Source: Ursus arctos (lineage: Eukaryota > Chordata > Mammalia > Carnivora > Ursidae). Taken from it: 64,000 bases of DNA. Location: positions 1,579,501 through 1,643,500 of the forward strand of contig NW_026622819.1 of assembly GCF_023065955.2 (NCBI RefSeq), written 5' to 3'. The notes below the pieces were generated by a model, which saw only the letters and a list, made by a program, of their open reading frames with translations, was not told the DNA's origin and did not search any database. This document shows positions 1-12,284 of the stretch, piece after piece. The position numbers were made by a program, and so were the translations under genes. How positions within the stretch are numbered: the stretch's first letter is position 1; each line of letters begins with the position of its first letter.

Positions 1-2550
1 GAGAGTATCTCCCAGACCAGGGGAACCTTGAGTCAGAAGAAGCAGGGACACCAAGGCAATGTCCAGGCATTGGGGCTTTGTTAAGTTAGTCAGTGTGGGG
101 AGGAATCCAGGCTGTGGTCAGTGCAGGTGCCCACACAGCCCTGTTCCCCGGTAACTGAGTCAATGTCTCCTCCCTGTGTTGTCTGTTTATGTTTTCTGTC
201 CCCTCTCATCACCCTGATATCTGCTACATCTTACATTTTTATCTCTCTAAGGATGGCGTTTTGTGAGTTGAGTTTGTGGGCCCCGCCAGTGCAGGCAGTG
301 TCCCAGCAAGTGGAGACGCATCCCTGTGTGCCTGAGGATGACTCCTCTCTGGGTGTCTGGGATGGAGGGAGTGAGGGGCCTAGACCCCATCAAAGTCCCA
401 CATGTGTTCCTATGGCTGGGGAAAATAAGGTCTAAATGTCTGCGTCTGGCTTTCTTCTAAACTGGAAATTACCATTGATGAACTCATGTAAAAAAGCCTT
501 GGCAATGTGTGCGATAATTAGTAAAAATAAATGTGTACTTAAGTATTAATGAAATAAATATTTAGCAGGTTATTTGGGATCTTTGCTATATCCTCAGATG
601 TTTAAAAAATAATGAGAAGGTTATTAAAACTTTCAACTATGACTCCATAGAAGTATTTCACAATGCAACTTCCTAAATTCAGAAAAGAAAGGATTTGTTT
701 TCCATAGCAGGGTGGGCCAAACGACAGAACAGAGGCTGCGGACAGACGTCCTGGACAGAGACTGGGGCAGAAAGACAAGGTGTGTAGCAAGCCAGGCTTT
801 GCTCCCTGGTTTCTGAAAGCACCCCAGCTGTTAGAAGCTAAGGGTTCAGAACAGGGAGTTATGGCCCCGTAAAATCTCTGGGTCAGGTAGGAGGACCCGA
901 GTCTGAGCTCAGCCTTCAGAGAAGAATCCAGCAGAGCTTGCCCGGGGGAGCTGCCTAGCAGGAGGCACCAGGAGACCGTGGGGAGACCCTGTGGAAGGGG
1001 CCCCAGGGGAGCCGTCCTCTCTGCCAGCACGTGGAAACCAGGAGATCAGTGTGATCGTGGCTCCGTGGGACCCGAGCCTGAGGGTCGGCACCAAGAAGCA
1101 AACAGACCCAATCCCCCTCTGTGTCGGAGGCAGCCCTGGGCCCAGGTGCCACTCAGAGGCAGCTTGTTGCTGAGTCTGGGAGAGGCCACTGTAGGGTCCA
1201 GATCTACGGTTCGGGAAGTCTCCCCAAAGGTGCTCCTGCAGCCAGTGCGTGGTGAACACTGGAGGCAGGGCCCCGGGTCCCTCAGAACTGACGATGGGCC
1301 TCTGAGGATTCATGGCTACATGGTTTCGGGGATGGCCCTGCCTATGAACCTTTTAGATGGCACAGTCCTTGCATTGCAGGAGGGATCTGCCAGCTCCCCC
1401 CCAAGTCCCGCCACAGTCTGAACCAGGCGCTGAGTGGCCACAGGGTAGCCCCTTCACCTGCCTGTGCTCCTCCATCTGTAAGGGCCGCTCTCCCACGGTC
1501 GGGATGGGGGGAAGAAGCAAGTGCAAGAGCAAGTCCCTCGAGCTCTGAGAGCAAAGGGAGCCGCGGCGGTGCTCTTCTGCCCCGAGAAGCAGGGCCCGTG
1601 TGTGCGCCGTCTCTCCTTGGGGCCCCTCTGCAAACCCCAGCAGCCAGGCGCTCGGGACATGTGTGTTATAGATTTGAAAACTGTTTACCTAAATCCTAGG
1701 AATGAAGCCCCCAGACGCCACCATCCCAGACGGCAGCAGGCACACGCACGTGCACACATCCCGCCCTGGGTTCGCTCACACAAAAGCAAATTGTGTTCTG
1801 TCCCTGTGTGTGTGTTTGTAGTCCTTTCTTTTCTTTTCTTTTCTTTTGCCATGAAGGTTCTCATCGATTTAAAAACCAATAAAGTGGGAGGAAAAGAACA
1901 CGTCAGGGCCCATCCGTGGCTCACCAGCCACAGTAGTTGTCCTTGAGGGAAGCCTCCTGCAGCATGAAGCGTCATTAATCTCAAAAACTGCGTTCTATGG
2001 GCTATAGAGGGATTATTTTTTACTTGGGGAGAACCTGTAAAGGCAACATGTGTTAGTGACACTGGTGTGAAAACCTTCAGACCAGACGTTGGCTAGGATT
2101 CCTGGAAACATAAGGAGACCCCTGTTTTCTTGTTTTTCTGCCTAAAAAAAAAAATAAGAACGAAGACTGAAATCAGATGAACAGTGGCCTGCACGTCCGT
2201 AACCTTCAGCGTCCCACTCACCTGGAGAGCGCCTCTACCCATAATGCACTAAGTGGATGATTAAAAAGGAATGGGGGGCTTAACTGAGGGTAAGCGCAGG
2301 GTCCCCCGAGCTTTGCGGAGCATTGAACCGTGAGCCTACAGCTGTCTCCACACGAGCCCGACATTCTTTATTTATTTGTTATGAAATATTTATGGGTGTT
2401 ATGAAAGGTTTAAAATAATGTGTCTGTCCCCTCTCCCCTGCCTCTCCCCTCTGCTCAGCACACTGCCTTCCAATGCATAAATAATTCTGGGCTCCGGACG
2501 GTGGGGCCGCATCCGAGGTGCGGAGTCTCCGCTGGATCACATTTTTTCTG
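1..2550. other. Unique noncoding DNA, no gene seen
   Basis: Mixed-composition unique sequence. Open frames of up to 147 codons overlap on both strands and resemble no family I know. An AT-rich patch at about 470-620 and another at 2360-2420 stand out from the GC-rich background. A short A-run lies near 2143-2155. No repeat family is recognised. Confidence 0.5.
1824..1848. repeat. (CTTTT)n microsatellite
   Basis: About five copies of a pentanucleotide CTTTT/TTTTC unit in a row. A short stretch of TG repeats lies just upstream, at about 1806-1816. Confidence 0.8.
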
Positions 2551-2559
2551 CCTGAGAGA

Positions 2560-2900
2560 AAATATCATTCCTAGTAATTTTCTACACTTATACAATCGGC
2601 GTTGACAGTAAATAATTGATGTATGAATTTAGGACTAAACTCCAACACAATATGACTTTATGTCAAGGGTTACTCCCAGCAGATTTTGAGCTAAATCATC
2701 TTGCAAAATGGGTTCTTTCAGTGGGAGAAAAAAAGCTTTTTGAAATTATTTTAATGGAAAACTGGGACCTTCATGCAGCTCTTCTTTTGATGAGGTCTTG
2801 CTTTGCATGGCTGGTAATAAAACCGAGCAATCTACCCATTATGAGATTGGAAATGTTTCATTTGTGATCACAAATGGATTTTTTTAAAGACTGACACAAG
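2560..2900. promoter_or_regulatory. AT-rich candidate conserved noncoding element with palindrome
   Basis: An AT-rich, non-repetitive block in GC-rich surroundings. It contains AATAATTGATG-like homeodomain motifs near 2608-2622 and ends in a perfect 18-bp palindrome at 2859-2876 centred on TGATCA. An 83-codon open frame crosses it (2616-2867) but resembles no protein. The composition and motif density fit a distal enhancer. This is inference, since conservation cannot be measured from one sequence. Confidence 0.3.
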
Positions 2901-2945
2901 CTGTTTTTATTTGGCTCATCCTTTTTTTCTTTTTTTCCCCTCTCC

Positions 2946-2947
<2 letters not shown>

Positions 2948-2980
<33 letters not shown>
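2948..2980. repeat. (TG)n microsatellite, about 16 units
   Basis: 33 bases of uninterrupted TG dinucleotide, followed by a degraded CTGCGTGTG tail. It is likely length-polymorphic. Confidence 0.95.
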
Positions 2981-2981
<1 letters not shown>

Positions 2982-4240
2982 TGCGTGTGATTGCATTGGC
3001 GTGTGGTAGGCTGCCCTCTGCTTTTCATCCTAGAATCTTCCATAGAAAGTACAATTACGATTTAAATTACAAGCTGGATATATTTGCAACTTAAAGATAT
3101 ATAACTAGCAGAAAGGCTTCAGATAAAGCGCGACACATTCCCTCCCATCACTGCAATTAAAATCCTTTTCATCATGAAAAGAAAGCGGTTAACTGCGGAC
3201 CAGGAGGGGGACAGCAGACAGGGGAGAGAGAAACCTTTCATGAGATGGTCCGCGGAGAAACACTTTGTATCTTTACGGCTTCAATTGAAGGCCAGACAAG
3301 AAGATCAAAGAAAACAAAGTAGGTGAAAGATCCGGAGTGAAATTCTCCATTTGTTTCACGGCACTCTGGGGGGGATGGAGATTTGGAACTATCAGAAATC
3401 TTTATGTAATTTCATTTTTGCTGAGACAGAGATACAGAGACGAGTTTAAAGCAAGGCCCTCGTGGCTTTGAATTGCTCTCACCTCTCTAATTATTTTCTC
3501 TCATATTTACAGTTGTGCAAGGTTTTGTTTATTCCTTTTTGGACCCATTGTTCCTTTTAAAAAATTCAGATCTTGCATATATTAAATTTAATTGAATTTA
3601 TAATATAAATGAAAAGATACAATAAAATCCTAAACTTTGTGAAGAAAAAAAAATCACGTGTCACAGCAAGAGCTTGGCCAGCCTGGGAAGTCCAAAGTCG
3701 CAGGTGCCGGCTTGCGTTCCACGCTCGGTGGGGCAGCTCCCCCTGCGGTCCCGCTTTCCGTCTCCTCCCTGCCGTCCTCATGCAGAGGAGATCTATAGCT
3801 GTCACTTCATTCCATAGGTGGCACTCATGTCTCTATGCACGAAGTTCTAAGAAATTCCAGACCAAAAACCGGGTTGTAAAAGTGCTTGTTCTCCAAGAGG
3901 GGTACTTGTTTCTGAAAAACATAGCACAGATTTCTTTAAAAATAACTTTGAGATAGGTTATTTGGTTGATAACTGGGCTTATTTGGTTTATCCCCTTTTG
4001 ATGGGTGGTGATGAGAATGCTGACAAATGGGTCTTAAGTAGCAGGCTTTCCAGCCAGACTGGTGGGTCTGCATGCGCACGCATGCGAGTGTGCTTGTTGG
4101 GTGTGTGTTTGCAGTGTTCACACCAGAGACAGCAAGTTTTCAGGAAAGAGCTCTTCTTAAAATACCCCGGCTGGAGCTGGTGGGTGAGCTGCAGGGCTGG
4201 CTGTGAGCGCGGTGTGGGCTTCTGCCTCCTCCCACAGGTC
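2981..4240. other. Unique noncoding DNA
   Basis: Unique sequence, AT-rich up to about 3650 and again at 3900-4000. A poly-A run sits near 3643-3652. No repeat family, splice-bounded exon or coding similarity is recognised. Confidence 0.5.
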
Positions 4241-4244
4241 TCGG

Positions 4245-4325
4245 AGCCCATGCGTGCATGGGTGTGCATGTGTGTGTGCACGTGTGCCGGTGAAGACTAG
4301 GTGTATGTGTGCACGTGTGTCAGTG
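4245..4325. repeat. Degenerate GT-rich tract
   Basis: Imperfect TG/TGCA/CGTG repeats. The short open frames on both strands here come from the repeat. Confidence 0.7.
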
Positions 4326-4329
4326 ATAA

Positions 4330-5370
4330 TTAGGAGGTCATGGATGCTGGGAGTCCTTGGATGCAAAGATGTCGACGTCATGATGCCTGTAACAGTTTCC
4401 TGGTCACGCTCTGGAAAATAGGATCTGGATCTTGGAAATCCATGACCCTTAGAGACGATCTTGTCCAAAGGCTTCACTTCATGCATGAAGAAACCCACGG
4501 AACGCAAGCCGCTGGCCGTGGATCACAGGCTATTATACGACAGGGCACGGGTGACATCGAGGTGTCAGACTCCAGGATATTAGATCTGGAGCTTGGGGAT
4601 TCTTTCATAGGAGCCGAGCTCAGAACCGTTGTCCCAAGAAACTCCTGAGTCAGGCGGAATTGTGGGGTTCCAGCAGGCCCCCCCCAGCCCAGAGCACCCA
4701 TGCCAGGGGTCCGACTGTCCCGCTGAGGCCCCCGTCAGGGAGAAAGGAGAGAAGCTCAGTCCCGGGGCTGCAGCACCACACTGCTCATCTCCCCGAAACC
4801 AAGACAGAGGGGCTGAAGGTCGCTTTGCTTGACCCTCAGGGGGGCAGCCTGGGTGCCAGGCAGAAGGCGCCAGAGGTCACAGCGTTGTCCTTAAAGTCAC
4901 AGCTGCTGAGGTGAGCATTTCACTGGGAGAAAGACTGTCCCTGAGATTTGGCTCCTGATTCCACCAACGACGAGCATCAGCTGTCTGGGCTGAAGCCCCA
5001 GGGCTGCCGTGTGCTCCAAGGTGGCCCGAGCCCGCGGCAGCCCCAGCATGCTGTGACGGGCGGTGGCCGAACATTCACAAGTCTCTGTGTTTGGTGGGGT
5101 GAGCTTGGGAGCTCCCACCCAGGGTGCAGGAAAGCCACCCCACAGGGTCTCACCAGCACGTGGCGGGCTTCGCTGAGACCCCAGGGCTGTCCGGGCCCCG
5201 GACCTGCATCCCCACCACTGTTGACAGGCTGGACGCACTGGCTTGGGCTGAGGGGGAGAGTGGCTGCCTCCCTGGCCCCGTTTCTGGGTGGAACGTGATG
5301 GCCTCATTTTAAGCAAGACAAATTCAGGGCCTGCCTTAGACGGCTCCACAGCCCCCGTCAGGATCCGCCC
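4330..5370. other. GC-rich unique DNA
   Basis: Unique and GC-rich. Overlapping open frames on both strands, up to 209 codons (antisense, 4897-5526), run through the following poly-C tract and have no recognisable motif. No gene is called. Confidence 0.5.
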
Positions 5371-5371
5371 G

Positions 5372-5390
5372 CCCCCCCCCCCCCCCCCCC
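5372..5390. repeat. Poly-C homopolymer, 19 bases
   Basis: Nineteen consecutive C residues flanked by G on both sides. A run this long is prone to length error in sequencing and could form an i-motif, or a G4 on the other strand. Confidence 0.95.
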
Positions 5391-7400
5391 GCCCAGCTCC
5401 ACTCCAAGAGTGGAAGGGATTAGCTGGCCCGGAGAGGTCACTGGAGCCTGCTGAACCCGTGAGGATGCACTCCCACCACGCTCTGTCTCCAGTGTTCCAG
5501 GACACTCCGGTGCCTTCCGGAAGCATGGCCTTAGTGAAGTGGAGGGCTTCAGGGTGTGGTTTTCCCGCGAGGTTGGGCCAGGGCAGATACTCCAGGGGAG
5601 CAGGCCTGCATGTTCTTGACCCCTGAACCCTCGCCTGACTTCCGGGCTCTAGGGCTCTGCGGCCTTGTTGGGAACCGTGTCACCCCTCTTGCAGCAGCAC
5701 CCCTGGAGCTGGGCTCGTCCTCAGCTGCGTCTCCTTCCCGGCATCCCTGGGATGCAGATCAGAGCCACTGGACAGAGTGGTGGTGCTGCCGGTGTGCGAG
5801 GGTGTGTGGGTGTGTAGTGTGTCTATGTGCGTGTGTGTGTGTGTACCTGTGTGTGGCGTGCACATGACTGCAGACATAGGCAGGAGGCTGCAGGGCCTGA
5901 GGGCATCTCCCCTCCCCTTGGATCCTGCTGGGGCCCTGTTTCCTCTTGATGGGCAGCTGCAGGGCGATGGGGGTGGCTGGCGCCCTTCTCGGCGGTGCTC
6001 AGGGCTCCCGTCACCATGACGGAGGCAGAATGAGAGCTATTGGCTGAGGTTGTCACTCACAGGTACCTGTTTCTTGTTTTTCTTCGCAGTCGTCAGCAGA
6101 AAAGCCATGTGAGGGGCACTTGGGTGCTGTTCCATCCGGGGGTCTGTTCCACTTTCAGGAAACAGGGTTGGACTGGGACAGGCCAGGGGCCAAGCCCCAA
6201 GGGGACACCCGCCACCCAGTCCTCACAAGTGGGGCAGCTCCGAGGCACGTGTGACTCTGTGGACACGGCTGGGTCGACACCGGCTTTTGTCTCTGCTACA
6301 CCTGGTCAGGCATCTGCATGGAGCCCCCTCACCCTCTCAGAGACCGTCCCTGACCTCCGTCTCTGCTGCTGGGCACCCTCCCTGTCCACCCCTTACTTTC
6401 CTGAGAGAGCTGGCGGTTATCTAAACTAAGTATGCGTGTACTAGTCTACGTTCTCCTTGCTGCCCCCCACGCAGGAGAACCGCTGCTCGCTGACGTCTTC
6501 CTGCCGCCCGTGGCATTTCCGCATCATCAGCCTGAGTCTGACCCCGGCAGGGGCTCAGCTGTGAGAATAAGTGGACAGATGATGACTACCCAGCTGGGGA
6601 AGGGGCTCCCTGAGCACTGGACCCTGGGACACAGGGCACTGCCCAAGAAGCCAGGGTCCAGTAGCTGTCTGTTCAGCACCTCCCAGAAGGACAGCGGAGG
6701 GGCACCCGTGGGGCAGCTCACGTGGCACCTTCCCTGACCTACACCCCGGAGGCCAGGACCACCTGTGACACTGGGGCTGCACCATGAGAGCCCAGAGCTG
6801 GCCCAACGGTGTGAGGAGCCGCCTGGTCCTCGGGGTGGGACTGCGTGCCCTGTTCCCCGTGTGCCCCATGGGGATCAGACACACATGCCAACACCTCGCC
6901 ATGCCGTCGACCCCGCCTCGACCCCATGCTCAACTCTCAGAACTCGATCTGCTTCTTGAGTCCGGACTCACACGCAGTTTTGCAGGACGACCTTCCTCAA
7001 GGTCACTGTGGGGACATTTGGGGGAACACGCTTCCTGCCGCAGTCTCGTCGTGCATGGGACTCTCTGCACCTTGCTCTCGAGGCTGAGGAGGTCCGTGTT
7101 CCATGGGACTCTATGCTTTTCCGGACGTTCCTGGAGGCCCCGTGGTGCCCTCTCACCACTCACTGCCAGCGTCACTCCTCCGTTTGTGCTCAGACGCACA
7201 CGGAGGTGAGCGTGACAGGGACCTGAGGCCAAGCTGGGCCACGCCGTCCCTTCAACGGGGAGTGGGCGTTCTATGCGAGGTGCGGAGCCCCCGCCAGTAG
7301 GGACCGGGGGCCTGGGCACGAATGTCGCACAGCCAGGCCGGAGCTGCGCACCACCCCGCGGGCGTCCCGACGGAGAAATGACGCGGAGTAGCAAGAGCCT
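5391..7400. other. GC-rich unique DNA, with GT-rich tract at 5789-5865
   Basis: Mostly unique GC-rich DNA. At 5789-5865 there is an interrupted GT/GTGC repeat. A strong pyrimidine tract followed by CAG at about 6068-6090 looks like a splice acceptor, but I see no matching donor close downstream, so no exon is called. CpG density rises at 7250-7400. Confidence 0.5.
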
Positions 7401-7419
7401 CACCCAGCGATGTCCCGCC

Positions 7420-7920
7420 AATTTCCTTAAAAGTTGGCCTTGCTGCTGTGCAGATGGAATACTGCTGAACATAGATGAAAGCCTTATAGCCAAGGCAAGA
7501 ATAATTAGCGGCACATCCTAGCAAGTTTTAAAACAATAAACATGGCCTTTTGCTCCCCGAAGCTGGTGCGTGGGTGACAGGGCAGCGGGTGAGGAGACGG
7601 AGTCGGGTGACCCTGCCCGGCGGGCCGGCACTGCCGCAGGTCCCAGGCGCCACACACGACCTAACTGACAAACGCAGTATCCACTCAGGTGATCGCAGGC
7701 TCGCGCTCCGAGTGAGGCCGCCGGGGAGCACGGGGAGCGGTCCCAGAGCAAGCCTGCTATTTTTAATTCTTTGGAGAACCAATTCAAACAGAAAATGTAA
7801 TTAAAAATTTGTAAATAGAACACCCGAAAGCACTCCCTCTGGCCCCTGTGTGCGTGTCTTTGATATTTGCTGAACAAATTATCAAGTAGCCACTGCACAG
7901 GTTAAATATCCGACATGTTC
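7420..7920. promoter_or_regulatory. Paired AT-rich islands, candidate regulatory DNA
   Basis: Two AT-rich unique blocks, about 7430-7545 and 7755-7920, flank a CpG-rich stretch. They contain ATAATTAGC- and AATTAAAAATTTG-type motifs. No repeat family is recognised. The regulatory role is inferred from composition only. Confidence 0.25.
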
Positions 7921-9230
7921 AGGGCTTCGCGGCCGTGAGACTGTCAGTCATCACCTCCTGAGCCAGACCCTGCGCTCAGGTCTTACTCTTGTAATTCACG
8001 GAATGCGGCCGAGGCTCCTGGAAGCGCAAGCCTGTTCCAGCGTCCTGCTGTCCTGGCCACGAGGCCCGGGGTCCCCCTGCAGGCACATTCTGTTCCCAGA
8101 CTGCTTTCCGGGCGCCGTGGGGGTCCCACATGGGGTGGTGGTCATGGAGCTTGCAGACTTTACCACTGACGTGAGAAATAAGGTCAGATTGGGGTCCTGG
8201 TGCTCAGGGGCTCAAGTGGAGAGAATCCCCAGGCCACGTGGCGGACTGAGCCTTGGGTTCTGTAGAACCGTCTGCCGTGGTCATCTTTGGCTGGAAGCTG
8301 AGAGAAGAGCATGGGGCCACCAGTGGCCACTTTGAGCTCATCCTCCCACAAAGAGAGCGTCACCACTCAGGGCCACCCCAGCAGGTCTGCACACTTGTCT
8401 CATTGTGCACGATAAGCAGGAAAGGCTCAGTGGAGAAGCAGGAAGGACAGGAGGGTGTGTGTTAGTGAGTGTGGACGTGTGAGTGTGTGGCTGTGGGCCA
8501 GCGATAGGCGACTAACACAAGTGCAATCTTATATTCTGGCAGCTTCTCTGGAGCCCAAAGGACATTTGAAATGAGTGCTCAGAGCAGCAGAAAGGAATCC
8601 GTTTCCCCGCTCTCCCAAAGCCCTGCCAGGGTGTGAGGGCTGGTCTTCCCAGTGCACGTGGCCAGGAAGCTCCATCCGTTCCTGCTCAAACCATGGGGTT
8701 TCCTAAAAGGACCAGCTGAGGTCAGCATGCAGTTCAGACCAGACTGCTGAGTTTCTCAGGCAAACATAGGGTCGGCGGCGAGTGTTAAGTAGAAATGACA
8801 GTTCAAAAAAAAAGCAAAAAACTCCCCAAACCAAAAATCTTCTTGGGCGTTGCCAGGCAGAATAGGTGCTCAGCAAAGCTTCCCTCCCTTCTTGCCTCCA
8901 GGACCCGTCCTCTCCCCTTGCTTCTCTGCTGTGCACAGAGCAGGGACATTGAAGGGCGCTGGGCGCTGCCTCGAGGACCCGCAACACTGGGAAGCTTCCA
9001 GCAAAGTTGCAGCTGGCGTGAGAAGGGTGCGCACTGGCTGGCAGGCTGTCTGAGTGAGGCTCCCTCCAGGGCATTCCCCCGACCCAAGTCCCAGGACAAG
9101 CAAGAAGGCAGCCAGGGTCTAGCAAGAGCTCCGGGGGCCCACGGCAGCCAGCCGGCAGCTGGGCAGGAGACGGGCATTTCCCGGCCTCCTCCCGGAACGC
9201 ACTTCGCCAGACCTTGGGCAACCATGCTTT
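7921..9230. other. GC-rich unique DNA
   Basis: Unique sequence with a weak GT-rich patch at 8455-8500 and an A-rich run at 8803-8830. Antisense and sense frames of 140-228 codons overlap each other at 8703-9389. They are compositionally biased and lack any domain. Confidence 0.5.
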
Positions 9231-9254
9231 AAAGAGGAGTGCGTATAGACAAAG

Positions 9255-9960
9255 TAGAGAAACCTTCAACATACTCTCGGTTGGATTTTTTTTTTTCCTA
9301 ATGCTTATTTCTAAATGAACACAATCTACTCCAGAACTCTTTAATGTAATAAAAATATAGCTCAGGGTCAGGTATGAAATTAATGACACAAATTCAAAGT
9401 ATTAATGCTCAGTGGGATGAATCAACTTCAATGAAGAAATAATCAAGCTCTGTAACCAGACCCAAATGGAAAAAGATAGAAGCACATGAACAATTTCAAC
9501 AGCAATCTGTTACGAAGGAAATTATGAAAACATGTATAAAATATTTATTTTTAATAAGATGAATGTCCTATTTCTTAAAACTAAAATAAGATTAGACTCA
9601 ACGTATCAAAGCAGAGCGATGATTGCAAATGCCGCCTCTTCATGTGGATGGAAATGCTAATTTTATTATCTTAATTTGTACAACTGTGTTTCTTGTCTAT
9701 TTTATTCTTTTTAAAGTTAAACAAGTAGCAATAAGAAGGCTTTGGGGTTTCATTTATACCAAATGAAATCTATGGTACCCAATATCCAAAGGAGGACATT
9801 TGAGGGATTCAGTAATTTTGAGGCCACTACAATTTCTACATCGCAAGGACACCTCTCAGACCAGGGGAGGCTTACAGGAGGGCACGTCTTTCACAATGAG
9901 AAATGCGTATCTATTATGCATATCACAACCTATTTGTCACTTAGCAGGTGACACCTGTCA
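9255..9960. promoter_or_regulatory. Long AT-rich unique block, candidate conserved element
   Basis: About 700 bp of AT-rich, non-repetitive DNA with many ATTAAT, AATTAT and TTTATT motifs, bordered sharply by GC-rich DNA. No transposon signature is visible. It resembles the noncoding elements found around developmental genes. Conservation is untested. Confidence 0.3.
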
Positions 9961-10615
9961 GGAAAATGAAACTGACTATTGCATCACCTGGAGGTGATTC
10001 ATGTAGAGAAGGATGAAAACCAGCATCATTCTTTGCAAAGCCCTGTCCTCATGTAGGAGCTTGGCCCATAGTAGGCGTATGAAAGGCAGGGCAGGCGGGT
10101 GAGCCCTGCAGGCCATTTGCACGTCATGGTCATGCGTGATGGTGCAGGGAGCTTGGCGACTCAGCCCCTTGGCCCGGGTACTGGGGTTGAGCCACTGGAG
10201 CCAGCAGAAGCACATCAGGTGGTGGTCTGAGATGTGCCCAGGGCGCACGGTCAAGGTCACTGTGCAGAGCAGTCCTCCACGGTGAAGTCTCTGTAAGCAC
10301 CTGAGCAGACGACACAAGAGGAGGAGTGATTAGGATGTGCTTACCATGTAGACGGCGTGAAGCCCTGAAAGGTGCATTTTGGAGGACATGTAAAGAAATT
10401 GCAAAAGTGATAATTGTACACTGCTAAGTAAAAAAGGCAAGATAGAAGCAATATATCCAATATATCTGTATTTACTATATTTCTCTGTGTATACACAGGG
10501 TGTATACGAACACATAAGTGTATGTATTTTATATAAGCATAAATATGAATGTGAACACACACTCCCTCGTGCCCTGAAATGGCTGGTAGGAAGAGTAAAT
10601 ACAAACAGTTCACCT
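9961..10615. other. Unique DNA, possible ancient L2/MIR trace
   Basis: The phrase GGCCCATAGTAGG at about 10064-10076 resembles the shared end of L2/MIR elements, but the match is too short to call. The rest is unique, AT-rich from 10380 to 10560. Confidence 0.4.
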
Positions 10616-10618
10616 GCG

Positions 10619-10687
10619 ATTGATTGATTGATTCATTGATTTTTTTAGAGAGAGAAGAGAGGAGGGGCAGAGGGAGTGAGAAAATCT
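10619..10687 (-). mobile_element. Truncated older SINE tail
   Basis: On the minus strand this reads as a CT-rich segment followed by an A/T-rich (AATC)n tail, like the 3' end of a Can-SINE. It has no head, and it abuts the next, complete SINE, which probably inserted into it or beside it. Confidence 0.5.
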
Positions 10688-10884
10688 TTTTTTTTTATTA
10701 AAGATTTTTATTTATTTATTGGAGGGCGAGAGAGCATAAGCAGGGGGAGGAGGGGCAGAGGCAGACGGAGAAGCGGACTCCCCTGCTGAGCAGGGAGCCT
10801 GATGCGGGGCTCGATCGCAGGATTCATGACTTGAGCCAAAACCAAGAGTTGGACCCTTAACTGAGTGAGTCACCCAGGCACCTG
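10688..10884 (-). mobile_element. Can-SINE (SINEC), near full length, antisense
   Basis: On the minus strand it starts with the tRNA-derived head (GGTGCCTGGGTGACTCA), then has a B-box-like GATCGAGCCC, a CT-rich middle and an (AAAT)n/poly-A end. I could not find convincing target-site duplications. Point changes suggest moderate age. Confidence 0.9.
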
Positions 10885-10889
10885 AACTG

Positions 10890-12085
10890 TGACTTATTTT
10901 TATCTTTGTCATTTTACCTTTTCCCAAAGAAAATTTCTACAATGAATTTAGGTTTATTCTATAATTTGAAAAATCATTAATCTTTTAAAAAAATTTTTTA
11001 TTACGTAAGGTTAATACATATTATGAAATGTTACATGATCGCAGAATGAAGGGGTCACTTAGCATCTCTAGGCTCCATCAGTATTTTCATTTTTTAAAAA
11101 ATACACAAGTTAAACAGATAAAAACGCTATTTCTTGATTGTTTATTTTTTATTGACTTGATTACCTAAGAGCCTGCTTTTGCTCTGCTCTCTTGACCGGC
11201 TCTCTCTGTGCTGCACACGACTGGACCCTCTCCTCTGCTGAGGGCTTAGTATTTTGTCTTACTAGTTCATAAGATTTTTTTTAATCGTATCTGATTCAAT
11301 ATTTTCTCAGTGTGTCTGCCACTTACTATTATTTTTTAAATGGGTAAATGGGTTACTTGTTTATATGGTCAAATGTATCAATAAGTATTTGCATATTTCT
11401 TCAAAATCTTATATATTTGGAAAGTCCTTTTTCATCAAGAGATGGGTGACCCCATTTCTTTCTAGTATGCATGTGTTTGCATGTTTTTGTGTTTAGCTTT
11501 TAAACTATCTTGTTATTATAATCACTAATGCCCCACTTATTTGTAAGGCCTAACCATCATGTATTAAATGCTAATATTCATATCCTGGTAAGTGTGTCTG
11601 TTTTCTTCATTTGTATATTTTGGCATCAAAGCCAAACTTTAATGATAACTCTAACCTTAAAACATGTTTTACAATCTTCTAGATTGCGTGACCTTTTTTT
11701 ACAAAAACAGAGAGAGAGAGAGAGAGAGTGGGAGGGGGAGGGAGGGAGGGAGGAAGAGGAAGGAAGGAAAGCTGTGTGCGGTGGCTTTGTTATTTCACAT
11801 ACATTTTTGGAAACATTTTGTCACGTTTACTTCCAACATAGTTCCCATGCTAATTTGTTAAATTAAAACTACATATTTTCTGTTTCTTCCTTGACCCGAT
11901 TTCTTCTGTATCCTTCAATTTATAAAAATACTTTTCTTTACGTGGGTCCCACTCATTTCTTTATAGATCTGTATGTATGTATATTTGTTTGGTTTGACAA
12001 ATTGAATTATCTTTTCCCCATCACGTGTTCTAAGTGATCGTTTCAGTTTGACAGAAAAGTCACTGATCTGGTAACATTATATGCA
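10890..12085. other. AT-rich DNA, possibly decayed LINE
   Basis: AT-rich sequence without an intact frame. Parts may belong to the same decayed antisense L1 seen from 12090, but I cannot align them by eye. It contains the GA-rich tract at 11706-11770. Confidence 0.4.
11706..11770. repeat. Polypurine (GA)n/(GGGA)n tract
   Basis: (AG)n of about nine units runs into GGGAGG and GGAAGG repeats. It is almost entirely purine on the plus strand. Confidence 0.85.
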
Positions 12086-12089
12086 CATG

Positions 12090-12245
12090 TCTCCGCCCGT
12101 GCTCTGCTCTTCCATGTAATTTTGTTATTTTTGGTTGATTCTTTGGCTTGGTACGCAAGCAAAAGTCACAAGATCTGCAAACAAAGATCCTTTGACTTCC
12201 TGCCTCTCAGTCCCTTTGCTCGTCGTTTCTGATTCTTAGCCCTGC
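12090..12245 (-). mobile_element. Ancient L1 ORF2 fragment, antisense
   Basis: The stretch containing ATCTGCAAACAAAGATC and TTTGACTTCCTGCCTCTC reads, on the minus strand, like the ORF2 reverse-transcriptase region of L1, where similar phrases are frequent. It is heavily mutated, and its boundaries are unclear. Confidence 0.45.
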
Positions 12246-12284
12246 ATTAGTCATAAGGCGTTTATTTACCTCAAAGTAGGTAAG

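Noticed and set aside
4897..5526. 209-codon minus-strand frame
   Set aside because: Runs through the 19-base poly-C (poly-Gly) and has no motif.
6068..6090. Strong splice-acceptor-like pyrimidine tract
   Set aside because: No good donor within exon range downstream, so no exon could be defined.
8703..9389. 228-codon minus-strand frame
   Set aside because: Overlaps a sense frame of 145 codons and an antisense one of 140, contains Phe/Lys runs from homopolymers, and has no recognisable domain.
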